Source: Planctomycetaceae bacterium | GTDB taxonomy: Bacteria > Planctomycetota > Planctomycetia > Pirellulales > Lacipirellulaceae | NCBI GenBank assembly: GCA_002702655.1 | Contig: PABB01000031.1 | Span: forward strand, 1 to 64,000 | Length of the DNA: 64,000 nt | Reading direction: 5' to 3' | Shown: positions 42,327 through 50,935 of the stretch, piece by piece | Numbering within the stretch: position 1 is the first letter of the stretch | How the letters are laid out: every line of letters begins with the position of its first letter | The notes under the pieces: generated by a model | Told to the model about the DNA's origin: nothing | The model's input: the letters and a program-made list of their open reading frames with translations, nothing else | The model's database searches: none | Position numbers and translations under genes: made by a program

Positions 42327-43673
42327 ATGAGGCAATTCATGCACGAAGTGCTGCAGATCACTTGGCACGGCATCCACGAGCTCGATATCTTCCCCGGTCT
42401 CCCCGATACGGGCGGGCAGAATATCTACGTGCAGAACATGTCCGAGACCATGCACGACCGCAACGGCTGTCGCGTGCGCATCCTCAATCGCGGCGGCTAC
42501 GTGCATCCCTATACCGAGCGGATGCGCGAGGGCACGACCAAGGACCCCGACCGCGAGCTGTACGTCACGCATGTCGGCGACGACATCTCGGCGTTCGTGC
42601 GAAAGGAGTTTCTCACCGGCGCGCTGATCGAAGACGCCGTCGAGGGCGTAATCAGCCAATTCCCTGAGGACTATCGCCCCGATTTGATCATCTCGCATTT
42701 CTGGGACGGCGGTCTGATGGGCGATTACCTGTGTCAGCGCTATCCGGGCGTCTGCCACGTGTGGATCCCGCACGAACCGGTGGGCATGAAGAAGGCCCCG
42801 CTCGACCCCGCCGCGCAAGACCGTCACAGCATTTTCGTCCGCGAACGGTTCGAGGCGCGGGTTGCCGAGAACGCCGACATCATTGGCGCCACCTCGTCGC
42901 TTGTGCGCAACGACTTGGACGCGTGCTACAACAAGCGGTATGCGGACAAGATCATCGACGTCTATCCGGGCGTGAACGTCGAGCGATTTTTTCCTGTCAT
43001 CCGCGACTCGGTGACGGGGCAGGCGGCGCGGGAGTTTGGCGACTACCTCGGTTTGCCTGCAGAGCTGTTTATGCAGCCGCACATTTGCGAGTTCGGCCGC
43101 TCGGATTCGCTGAAAGACAAGGATCAGGCCGTCGAAGCGTTTGCCCTGGTGGCCCGCGAGGTTGACGACCTGATCATGTTTCTGAATCTCGACGAACGGA
43201 TGGAGCCGGAGATGGCCGGGCGCATCCATGGCATTATCCAGCGCGAGGGCCTCCGCGACCGGGTGCATATCTTCAGCCCGCAGGATTTGCCCCAGACGGG
43301 CCCCGGTTCGGAGATCCTGCCGGGGTTGCTGAGAACATCGCGGGCGTTTCTCACCATGTCGGTCATGGAGGGGTTCGGCATGGCCGCCTGCGAGGCGGCT
43401 GCCAGCGGCATTCCCGTCGTGGGGACCGAGCACATTCCGGTCGTCGCCAACACAATCGCCCCCGCGGGCGGCGGAGCCGTCGTGCCCGGCAAAGACCCCC
43501 GCGCCGCCGCCGACGCCGTGCTGAAGTACATCCGCATGGACGACGACCAGTGGAACAGGTGCTCGCGCAGCGCCTACGAGGCCGTCATCCCGCGGTTCAC
43601 CTGGAGCCAGATCGTCACCGATCTGCTGCAGCAGATGAGCGAGCGGGGCCACGATCCGCTGAAGCTCGGCTAG
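42327..43673 (+). CDS. GT4 glycosyltransferase, sucrose synthase / sucrose-phosphate synthase-like
   Basis: 448 residues. N-terminal GIHELDIFPGLPDTGGQNIY contains the GGQ-x-Y/V loop typical of sucrose synthase and SPS; then YVTHVGDDISAFVRKEFL, LIISHFWDGGLMGDYLCQRY, CHVWIPHEPVGMKKAPLD (SPS-like) and VYPGVNVERFFP. The nucleotide-sugar site is in the C-terminal half: SVMEGFGMAACEAAASGIPV shows the E-x7-E motif of GT4 retaining enzymes. Sucrose or a related glucoside is a likely product, as compatible solute or storage sugar. An ATG at 42339 has AGG six nt upstream and may be the true start. Confidence 0.88.
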   Translation: MRQFMHEVLQITWHGIHELDIFPGLPDTGGQNIYVQNMSETMHDRNGCRVRILNRGGYVHPYTERMREGTTKDPDRELYVTHVGDDISAFVRKEFLTGALIEDAVEGVISQFPEDYRPDLIISHFWDGGLMGDYLCQRYPGVCHVWIPHEPVGMKKAPLDPAAQDRHSIFVRERFEARVAENADIIGATSSLVRNDLDACYNKRYADKIIDVYPGVNVERFFPVIRDSVTGQAAREFGDYLGLPAELFMQPHICEFGRSDSLKDKDQAVEAFALVAREVDDLIMFLNLDERMEPEMAGRIHGIIQREGLRDRVHIFSPQDLPQTGPGSEILPGLLRTSRAFLTMSVMEGFGMAACEAAASGIPVVGTEHIPVVANTIAPAGGGAVVPGKDPRAAADAVLKYIRMDDDQWNRCSRSAYEAVIPRFTWSQIVTDLLQQMSERGHDPLKLG

Positions 43674-43730
43674 GCGCGATTGCCGCTGCTCAGCTCCGCC
43701 CACGCCGGGGCGTGGCATCGCCGACGGCGC

Positions 43731-45326
43731 TCAATCGCGTTGCGAATCGGCGAACACCGTGCCGAGCAGTGTCTCCAGGCTCGCGAAATCGACGGGCTTG
43801 GTGAGGTGGTGGTCGAACCCAGCGTCGCGCACGCGCTGGCGCACCTCGTCGCGGTTGTAGCCGGTTAGGGCGATGAGCACGGTTTGGTCGAAGCGCGTGT
43901 CGGCGCGGATGGTCTTGGCCAGCTTGTCGCCGCTCATCTTCGGCATGGCAATGTCGGAAATGATCGCCTGCGGCACGCGCTGGTTGGCGATTTCCAACGC
44001 CTCGAGCCCATCTTCAGCGACGTCGACGTCCTCGACGAGAAACTCGACGAGCTTTCTCAGCATCACGCGATTGGCTCGCAGGTCTTCCACGATCAGCACG
44101 CGTCCGCGGTGACGCGCCGGTGCGTCCGGCTCCTCCGCAGCGGGATCCGTGCGGGAGGCGCTGCGCGAGCTGGCGGGCAACTGCAGGGTGAATGTCGAAC
44201 CTTCGTTGGCGCCGGCGCTGCTGGCCGTGACGCGGCCGCCATGCAATTGTGTGATCCTGCGGACCAAGGTGAGTCCAATTCCCAGCCCGGCCTGTCCGCG
44301 CTCGCTTTCCACGTCGTGCTGGTGGAACATCTCAAACACTGATTCCAACTTATCCTTGGGGATTCCAATTCCGGTGTCCGCGACGGTGAGCGTATGCGCC
44401 TTCTCGCCGCGCTGGCACGCGACCTTCACCTGCCCCTGCGGGACGTTGTAGCGCGCGGCGTTGGTCAGCAGGTTGGTGACGACCTGCGTCAGGCGATGGT
44501 GATCGCCGAGCACCGTGAGCGGCTCGTCGCCCAGGTCGACGATCAGTTGCAGTTGGGCGGTTTCGATCATCGGCCGGCAGGCCTCGATTCCGGCGGCGAC
44601 GCTTTCGCGGAAATCAAAGGTCCTGCGGCTCAGCCGCAGACTCCCCCGCGTGATCCGCGACACGTCCAGCAAGTCGTCCACCAGCCGCTTCAACTGATGC
44701 ACCTGTCGCAGCATCAGCTTGCGAACGTCTTCCTGTTCGGTGTCGAGCGCGTCGTGCAGCTTCATGTATTCCAGGGCGTTCTGCAGCGGCCCCAGGGGAT
44801 TGCGAAGCTCGTGAGCCAATGTTGCCAGGAATTCGTCCTTGCGATGATCGGCGTGCTGCAGCATCCGCAGCGCCCGCGTCTCGCGCTCCAGCAGGTCGCA
44901 CAGTTCGTACTGCTTTCGCCGGGACTCCACCCCGGCGCGGACGACGCTCAACAGCGTGACCAGATGCACGGGCTGCCGCAGGACGGCCACATTTCCCAGT
45001 TCGTAGAGGGCGCCAATCTCCTCCTGGTGCTGCCCGACAACGAAGACAATGGGCAGCGACGACCACGCGGGCTGCTCCTTCAACAGCGCGTAGAGCGGAC
45101 GCAGAGAATCGTGGCGCGTGGCCGAGGAGTGGATGACCAGCACGCCGGCGCCTTTGGCGGCTTCGGCGCAGATCTGAGGAATTGAGCGGCAGAAGTCGCA
45201 GTCGAGGCCCACCTCGTGAAAGGCTTGCTCGGTCACCTGGACGTCGTGATCGCTGCGGGCAATCATCAGCACCCGCAGACTGGGTCGACTGCTTTGGCGA
45301 CGGTCAAATTGCTCCTGCAAGGTCAT
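43731..45326 (-). CDS. Hybrid histidine kinase / response regulator with degenerate N-terminal receiver
   Basis: 531 residues. Residues ~18-130 look like a receiver fold (LRVLMIARSDHDVQVTEQAF ... LPIVFVVGQHQEEIGALYEL) but the strand that should carry the phospho-acceptor Asp reads GVLVIHSSAT, so it is a pseudo-receiver. HisKA: FLATLAHELRNPLGPLQNAL with the H-box His. HATPase: NLLTNAARYN (N box), VADTGIGIPKDKL (G1), GQAGLGIGLTLVRRI (G2). C-terminal receiver (~410-528) keeps DLRANR, AIISDIAMPKMSGDKLAK (phospho-Asp) and ALTGYN. Cytoplasmic. Starts 2 nt after the KaiC-like stop, so the pair is one operon. Confidence 0.93.
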   Translation of the reverse strand: MTLQEQFDRRQSSRPSLRVLMIARSDHDVQVTEQAFHEVGLDCDFCRSIPQICAEAAKGAGVLVIHSSATRHDSLRPLYALLKEQPAWSSLPIVFVVGQHQEEIGALYELGNVAVLRQPVHLVTLLSVVRAGVESRRKQYELCDLLERETRALRMLQHADHRKDEFLATLAHELRNPLGPLQNALEYMKLHDALDTEQEDVRKLMLRQVHQLKRLVDDLLDVSRITRGSLRLSRRTFDFRESVAAGIEACRPMIETAQLQLIVDLGDEPLTVLGDHHRLTQVVTNLLTNAARYNVPQGQVKVACQRGEKAHTLTVADTGIGIPKDKLESVFEMFHQHDVESERGQAGLGIGLTLVRRITQLHGGRVTASSAGANEGSTFTLQLPASSRSASRTDPAAEEPDAPARHRGRVLIVEDLRANRVMLRKLVEFLVEDVDVAEDGLEALEIANQRVPQAIISDIAMPKMSGDKLAKTIRADTRFDQTVLIALTGYNRDEVRQRVRDAGFDHHLTKPVDFASLETLLGTVFADSQRD

Positions 45327-45328
45327 CG

Positions 45329-46849
45329 TTATATGAGTGGGTCGTGGGTTCCCAAATACTCGGGGACGCCGGCCAGCACGCCCTGGAAATCGTCCAGCGG
45401 CTCGCTAATGCGAATGCCGTTGGAACTGAGCGCCAACTCGCGGATCGAGGCTTCGTGGCCGCCGGCGCGCTTCTTGACCACGCTGATCGCCTTGCGGACG
45501 CGGCCGCTGTGCTCGAAGTACCGCAGCAGGATGTTGGCGTCTGCCAGATAGCTCGTCTCCACGGGCGATTCCACGTCGGTGCCAATCAAACCGTGCTGGC
45601 TGAGCGTGATCAACGTGCACACGCCCAATTGCGAGAAGTAGCTGAGCAGTTCGTGCAACTGGCCGCGAAGGTAGTGCTCGTCCGGCATGGCATGCAAGTA
45701 GCCGTTGAGGCTATCGATGACGACCACGCGACAATTCAATTCCTCGACGGCGCGGCGGGCGTGCCAGGCGAACTCGGCGGGGGAGAGTTCCGCGGAATCG
45801 ACCTGTTTGAGTACAAGTTTGCCGCTTTCGCGGTCCGCACCGATGGGAATCCCCAGCCCTTCCGAGCGGGTGATGTAGTTCCCGGCCGTCTCGTCGAACG
45901 CGTAGATGGCCGCGGCGCCGCCCTGCTGGATGGCCGCATGAGCATACTGCGCCGTCAGCGAACTCTTGCCCGTGCCGGCCGCGCCTGTGATGAGCGTGCT
46001 CGTGCCGTAGCGCAAACCGCCGGAGAGCAGCGAATCGAGTTCGGCGATCCCGCTGGTCAGCATGCCCGGTTCGAACGTGCGCTGGTGCTCGGCGGCCACC
46101 AGGCGGGGATATATCTGCAATCCGCCGCGTTCGATCGTAAACTCGTGAAAGCCCGTGCGCACGCGCTGCCCGCGCATTTTGGACACCTGCAGACGCCGTC
46201 GGATGCGCCCGTAGTTGGGCGTCGATTTTTGCAGTTCGATCGTGCCCCGCGCCACGGACTGCAACTGCAGGTCGGCGATCTCTTTGCGATCGTCGATGAA
46301 CAGGACCGTGCACTCTTTCGACCGAAAGTAGCTTTTCAGCGCGATGAGCTGACGGCGGTATCGCAACTCGCTTTGCGACAGATGCCGCAACTCGCCCAGC
46401 GAGTCGATTACGACGCGCGTCGGCGAGTGTTGCTCGAACGCGTTGGTGATCGCCGTGGTCAGTTCGCTGAGTTCGACGTCCGACGGATGGAACATCGTGG
46501 TCGTGTTTTCGTTAAGCGCTTCGCTCCCCGGCGAGAGGTCGGCAATGTGCAATCCTTCGAGCGACAGGCCATGCGAGTCGGCCACCGCCTTGAGGTCCTC
46601 TTCGCTTTCTGACAGGCAGATATACAGACAGGATCCGCCCTTGCGAACGCCCTCCAGGGCGAAGGTGAGAGCGAGCGTCGTCTTGCCGGCGCCGGGATCG
46701 CCTTCGATGAGGATCGTGCAATTCTTGGCGAACCCGCCCCCCAGCACGTAGTCCAAGCGGTCGTCGCCGGAACTGATCAGTGCCGGGGCCTGAGCTTCGA
46801 TCTCGCTCAGGTGGAATTCGTTTGAACCCTGGTCGATTGCCCTATCCAT
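45329..46849 (-). CDS. KaiC-like double RecA-domain ATPase
   Basis: 506 residues with two RecA/KaiC domains. Domain 1: ISSGDDRLDYVLGGGFAKNC, Walker A EGDPGAGKTTLA, CLSESEEDL (catalytic acids), RVVIDSLGELRHL (Walker B). Domain 2: MLTSGIAELDSLLSGGLRYG, Walker A GAAGTGKSSLTA, YAFDETAGNY, CRVVVIDSLNGYLHAMPDEH, then a C-terminal KRAGGHEASIRELALSSNG. These are the signatures of the KaiC family outside cyanobacteria. No kaiA or kaiB is present nearby. Coupling to a histidine kinase suggests a stress or light/redox signalling module, not a clock. Divergent from the glycoside hydrolase gene. Confidence 0.94.
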   Translation of the reverse strand: MDRAIDQGSNEFHLSEIEAQAPALISSGDDRLDYVLGGGFAKNCTILIEGDPGAGKTTLALTFALEGVRKGGSCLYICLSESEEDLKAVADSHGLSLEGLHIADLSPGSEALNENTTTMFHPSDVELSELTTAITNAFEQHSPTRVVIDSLGELRHLSQSELRYRRQLIALKSYFRSKECTVLFIDDRKEIADLQLQSVARGTIELQKSTPNYGRIRRRLQVSKMRGQRVRTGFHEFTIERGGLQIYPRLVAAEHQRTFEPGMLTSGIAELDSLLSGGLRYGTSTLITGAAGTGKSSLTAQYAHAAIQQGGAAAIYAFDETAGNYITRSEGLGIPIGADRESGKLVLKQVDSAELSPAEFAWHARRAVEELNCRVVVIDSLNGYLHAMPDEHYLRGQLHELLSYFSQLGVCTLITLSQHGLIGTDVESPVETSYLADANILLRYFEHSGRVRKAISVVKKRAGGHEASIRELALSSNGIRISEPLDDFQGVLAGVPEYLGTHDPLI

Positions 46850-47190
46850 TTCTGCAGGACGCTCCTTCGATACGAGTCAGCGTAAACATCAGTTGGTCGA
46901 CCAGCGGCCAACTGGGTGGTTTCGTGGCCAGTTCGTGCTCCGCAATCCCGTTTCCGAAGAAGACCAGTCTCGTCGAAGTCGGCAGAATGCGTTGCAATAC
47001 GGACCAGGGCAAATCCGATGCCCGGTGCGTACGGGGCCCGGGAGAGGCGTGAAACCTCGGTGTTTCGCGCGAACTCTGTCGACGCCGCGGCTGAGGTGGA
47101 TGAGGCGGCGGTGGTCGCTTGCGTGGCCTCCGGGTGTTGCCGAAACTGAGGGGAAGTGAACTTCTCTTGGGGCGCATTGGAGAGGCGAGA
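46850..47190. other. Divergent intergenic region
   Basis: 341 nt that must hold promoters for the kaiC-like operon (minus) and the glycoside hydrolase gene (plus). No convincing promoter pair, operator or RNA could be picked out. Confidence 0.4.
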
Positions 47191-49902
47191 ATGAGCCGGT
47201 GCATTGGCGCGGCGGGGCTGGCGTTGGCGTGCACTGTTTTTCATAGTTGCGCGTCGGCTTGGGCGGCTGACTCGCTTCCGGCCGGCGTCATCTGGATCGA
47301 AGGCGAAGACGCCGCCGACAAGCAGGTCTCGCATCACGGCTGGTACGACAGCGTCAAAAAGGACGCGCTGTCCGGCGGCGAGTGGCTCTCTCATTTTAAC
47401 GAGAACCGTCCGGGGACGGCGTCGTACGAGTTCCGCGCGGATCAGGATAGCGAGTACGCGCTGTGGCTGCGGGCCAACCCCGTGGCGGCGAAGTTGTCGT
47501 ATCGGGTCGATGACGCCGAGCCGTGGCAGGCGGTCGACTTCAACGCGGACAAGCGCGGCCAGCTCAACATTGCGGTCGACGACAAGCCCGACCTGCGATT
47601 CATTGCCTGGGTCAAGGCGGGCGCCCTGAAACTGAACGCTGGCGAGCATTCGCTTACCATTCGAATGCACAGCGGGCCGCAGAATCATGGCGGCATTGAT
47701 TGCCTGGTTCTGGCACGCACGCCGTTCGTGCCCAGCGGGACGACGAAACCGACCGACCGCAGCGTTCCCGCGGCGCCGGACGAGTGGTTCCCGGTGGTGA
47801 TGGATGTCGACCCGTTGTCGCCGGAGTCGGTCATCGACATGAGCCGCCTGATTGACGCCCCCGCCGGCCGGCGGGGGTTCCTGCAGCGGCGGCGCGACGC
47901 GCTGCAATTCGAGCGGGCCAGCGCGCCGGTGAAGTTCTGGGGCGTCGGCTCGCCGCCGCAGGGCGACTCGCCCCAGCAGATGCAGCAGGCCGCCGGCTGG
48001 TTCCGCAAACACGGGATCAACATGGTCCGACAACACACGATGATCGACGCGGTGGGGCTGCTTGACGCCAACGGCGAATTCGACCGCGCCCGACTCGACC
48101 GTTACGACCGCTGGTTCGCGGCGCTGAAAGAGCAGGGCGTCTACACGACGTGGTCGGTCGTCTACCCGCACCACGGCGCGTTTCTGCGGCCGCAGGATCT
48201 CGACGCGGACCTGTTCGCCGAGCTCGATGCCGAAGATCAATCCCGCGAAGGCGCCCGGCAGCCGATTGTGGCCAACGACTACATCAATCTCGACCGTCGC
48301 ATCCAGGACGCGGCTTGGCGGTACTTCGACAAGCTGCTGCACCACGTGAATCCCCACACAGGTTTGGCGTACAAGGACGACCCCGCGCTGGCCGTGCTGG
48401 AGGTGCAGAACGAAAGCAACGTGTTCTTCTTTACGCTCAACAGCCTGCTGGATCCCGAGCGAGCGCCGCAACTGTCGCAGGCGATGCGGCAGCGGTTCTT
48501 TCAGTTCGTCGAGAAGAAATACGGCTCGCAGCAAGGGGCGACCGACGCCTGGGGCCGCATGCTGAACGGCGACGACTGGTCCGGAGGCGAGTTGGCGCTG
48601 ATGGGCGCTCACCACTGGGGCAGCGACGGGCCGCTGTACGAGTACGCCGGCCAGGACCGCCGCTGCGGCGATTACATCGAGTTCCTCGCGACCATTCAGC
48701 GGGAGTACTTCAAACGCCGCATTGCTCAGATGCGCGACGCCGGTTTTCGGGGCGTGACGGTCACCACGGCATGGCGCTCGGGGGGGCCGGCGGCGAGTCT
48801 TGCCAATCTGTACTGCGACGCGGCCGGCGACATGATCGATCGGCACAATTACTTCGGCGGCGGCGCCGGGGGGCATCGCATTACCACCGGCGAGGTGAGC
48901 ACCGCCACGCACCTGAGCCACCCGGGCCAGGGACTGTTGGCCGTGGGCATGTTCCAACTCGGCGACCGGCCGTTCGCCTACAGCGAGTGGTCGCAGATGC
49001 CGCCCAATCCGTACAAGGCCGAGGCGGCTCCGCTGGTGGCCTTCTACGGCATGGGGCTGCAGGGCTGGGACGCGAGCTGCCATTTCAACATGAGCGACCG
49101 CCGCATCGGCGACGGCTGGCCGCAGCAGAGCAAGTACGCGACGCAAACGCCCCACTACATCGCGCAGTTTCCCGCGCTGTCCTTTGCGGTTCACCACGGC
49201 CATATTGCTGAAGGCGAAGTCGTGTCGCTGCGGCGCGTCTCGCGCGACGATGTATTCGCAGGGCGCGACGCGCTGGGGCAGGCGCTCGCCGGCGGCGGGC
49301 ACGATGCCAAGGAACTGGTCGGCGACGGCGCAACGGCGGCGGCCGCGCTGGCTGCGGGGCGGGTGGCCATTGAGTTCGCTGACGGCGACTCGCAACTCGC
49401 GGATCTCTCCGCTGCGCACAATGCGGGCGCCAAAACGATCACCTCCACCACGGGGCAACTCGTCTGGCGCTACGGCGACCGCATTGTGGAGGTCCGCTCG
49501 CCCAAGACGCAGGGCGTGATTGGCTTTGCTGGCGGGACGACGGTCGAGTTGCCGGATGTGGCCGTGCAGGTCGTCACGCCATTCGTGTCGTTGCTGTTCA
49601 CGCCGTTGGATAATGCCAACCTGCGCGACTCGAAGCATGTGCTGATCACCGCCATGGCTCGCGACAAGCAGACCGGCAGCGAGTTCAACGAGGATTGGTC
49701 CGAGTTGCTCGTCGAGGGCCGCCCGCCCCTGCTGCTGGAACCAGTGCAAGCGAGAATCCGCTTGGCCGGCGCCCGCCCGAAAACCGTCCGCCCGCTCGAC
49801 CTGTATGGCGTGCCGCGCGACGGGCAGTTGAAAGTCAACGACGACGGCACATTCGAGATCGACGGAACATCACGCACCTACTACTACGAAGTTCTTCGTT
49901 AG
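47191..49902 (+). CDS. Large secreted clan GH-A-like glycoside hydrolase with N-terminal binding domain
   Basis: 903 residues; GGAGAGGCGA precedes the ATG. Signal peptide through ASAWAA. Residues ~30-180 are a carbohydrate-binding-type beta sandwich (IWIEGEDAADKQVSHHGWYD ... GEHSLTIRMHSGPQNHGGID). Residues ~195-700 form a TIM barrel: FRKHGINMVRQHTMIDAVGL, LDRYDRWFAALKEQGVYTTW, then LAVLEVQNESNVFFF with the N-E pair (Glu408) and RPFAYSEWSQMP (Glu599), fitting the acid/base and nucleophile of GH-A clan enzymes. A beta-sandwich tail follows. Family could be GH5-, GH42- or GH2-like; substrate unknown. Likely acts on plant or algal polymers outside the cell. Confidence 0.82.
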   Translation: MSRCIGAAGLALACTVFHSCASAWAADSLPAGVIWIEGEDAADKQVSHHGWYDSVKKDALSGGEWLSHFNENRPGTASYEFRADQDSEYALWLRANPVAAKLSYRVDDAEPWQAVDFNADKRGQLNIAVDDKPDLRFIAWVKAGALKLNAGEHSLTIRMHSGPQNHGGIDCLVLARTPFVPSGTTKPTDRSVPAAPDEWFPVVMDVDPLSPESVIDMSRLIDAPAGRRGFLQRRRDALQFERASAPVKFWGVGSPPQGDSPQQMQQAAGWFRKHGINMVRQHTMIDAVGLLDANGEFDRARLDRYDRWFAALKEQGVYTTWSVVYPHHGAFLRPQDLDADLFAELDAEDQSREGARQPIVANDYINLDRRIQDAAWRYFDKLLHHVNPHTGLAYKDDPALAVLEVQNESNVFFFTLNSLLDPERAPQLSQAMRQRFFQFVEKKYGSQQGATDAWGRMLNGDDWSGGELALMGAHHWGSDGPLYEYAGQDRRCGDYIEFLATIQREYFKRRIAQMRDAGFRGVTVTTAWRSGGPAASLANLYCDAAGDMIDRHNYFGGGAGGHRITTGEVSTATHLSHPGQGLLAVGMFQLGDRPFAYSEWSQMPPNPYKAEAAPLVAFYGMGLQGWDASCHFNMSDRRIGDGWPQQSKYATQTPHYIAQFPALSFAVHHGHIAEGEVVSLRRVSRDDVFAGRDALGQALAGGGHDAKELVGDGATAAAALAAGRVAIEFADGDSQLADLSAAHNAGAKTITSTTGQLVWRYGDRIVEVRSPKTQGVIGFAGGTTVELPDVAVQVVTPFVSLLFTPLDNANLRDSKHVLITAMARDKQTGSEFNEDWSELLVEGRPPLLLEPVQARIRLAGARPKTVRPLDLYGVPRDGQLKVNDDGTFEIDGTSRTYYYEVLR

Positions 49903-49975
49903 ACAAGTCGCTGCTGCGGGCCGACGCTGCTCGACGCCGCGTGGGTGTTCTGTCTATTACTCAGGAGACACTGTC

Positions 49976-50365
49976 ATGTCGAAGTTTCTTGCCGTTGCGC
50001 CTGTGCTGCTGGTGCGCGACGTGGCGGCCGCGGCGGATTACTATCGAGACCAACTGGGCTTCTCCTACGATCGTCTCTGGGGCGAGCCGCCCAATTTTTG
50101 CATGGTGCAGCGCGACGGGTTGACGGTGATGCTCGGAGAGATGGGCAGCGGTGCGACCGCGACGCCAAACTGGAAAGTCGTCGATAAGATGTGGGACGCG
50201 TACATCTGGGTCGACGACGTCGAGGCCGTCTACGCCGAGTTGCAGCAGCGCGGCGCGACAATCGATTACACGCTGCATATGAAGCCGTACGGCGTCAAGG
50301 AATTTGGCGTTCAGGACCTCGACGACCACGACCTGGCATTCGGCCAGATTATGGACCCGTGTTAG
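49976..50365 (+). CDS. VOC-family (glyoxalase/bleomycin-resistance fold) protein
   Basis: 129 residues, AGGAG ten nt upstream of the ATG. The paired beta-alpha-beta-beta-beta modules are plain: APVLLVRDVAAAADYYRDQL, GFSYDRLWGE, NFCMVQRDGLTVMLGEM, then AYIWVDDVEAVYAELQQRGA, KEFGVQDLDDHDLAFGQ. Metal-binding positions of the superfamily could be the Glu in LGEM and acidic or His residues near the C-terminus (DDHD). Such proteins act as isomerases, dioxygenases or antibiotic-binding proteins; the substrate is not predictable. Cytoplasmic. Confidence 0.9.
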   Translation: MSKFLAVAPVLLVRDVAAAADYYRDQLGFSYDRLWGEPPNFCMVQRDGLTVMLGEMGSGATATPNWKVVDKMWDAYIWVDDVEAVYAELQQRGATIDYTLHMKPYGVKEFGVQDLDDHDLAFGQIMDPC

Positions 50366-50935
50366 CGCCGCTTGCCAGTTTTGACGGGCGAATCCCGGGC
50401 CGCGTGGGAACCGAAGTGTCTCGTGACAGCAGTCGAGCACGCCGGCGGCGGGGGCGCGCCTTTCAGCGAACTTTCGGGTCAACGCGCTCGTAACAATCGT
50501 GAGTCGCATAGGGGCGACACCCCGAGTCAAGCGTTGCCAATCGTGCGGGCGGGATGTGTGGCGTTTTCGCAACACGGGCGACTATTTCGCGGAGATTTGA
50601 CTCCGCGGCCGCCGGCCAGCGACGCGGTGAGCTACTTTTCCACAGACCATCGGGCCGCTGGCCCGCGCTCGCGCGCTGGCGTCGTCCCCATGCGACGCCA
50701 GCGTCGCCAGCAGCCCGGCGGGCAACTCGTCCCAGGACGCAAAGTCTCCCCAACAAGAAACGACAACCAAATGGTTTCCTCGCGGGCAAAAATGGTTGCC
50801 TACGGGGGCCATCCCAGAGTAAACCTGAATGTGTGTGCTGTGAGCGCGGCCGGGTGCGCCCGGGGGGCGCGCTGACAGCACGGGGAGTTTGCCAAACGCT
50901 CCTCATTCCTCTGTTGCAGGAAAGTTCAAACGATC
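50366..50935. other. Intergenic region with 10-bp hairpin
   Basis: 570 nt with no supported gene on either strand (an Arg-rich minus frame at 50463-50906 looks spurious). It contains a perfect 10-bp inverted repeat GCTGGCGTCG / CGACGCCAGC with an 8-nt loop (50675-50702). The region from ~50880 holds the leader of the next gene. Confidence 0.5.

Noticed and set aside
43690-43730. Possible terminator CCACGC-CGGG-GCGTGG after the histidine kinase gene
   Set aside because: A 6-bp stem with no T-tract on either strand, so not supported as a terminator.
46807-49749. Long minus-strand open frame of 980 residues
   Set aside because: It is antisense to the glycoside hydrolase gene, Arg/His/Val-rich with no domain-like motifs; in GC-rich DNA such shadow frames are expected.
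50463-50906. Minus-strand ORF of 147 residues in a gene-free region
   Set aside because: Arg- and Pro-rich, with no ribosome site or family-like segments; it overlaps the inverted repeat at 50675-50702.
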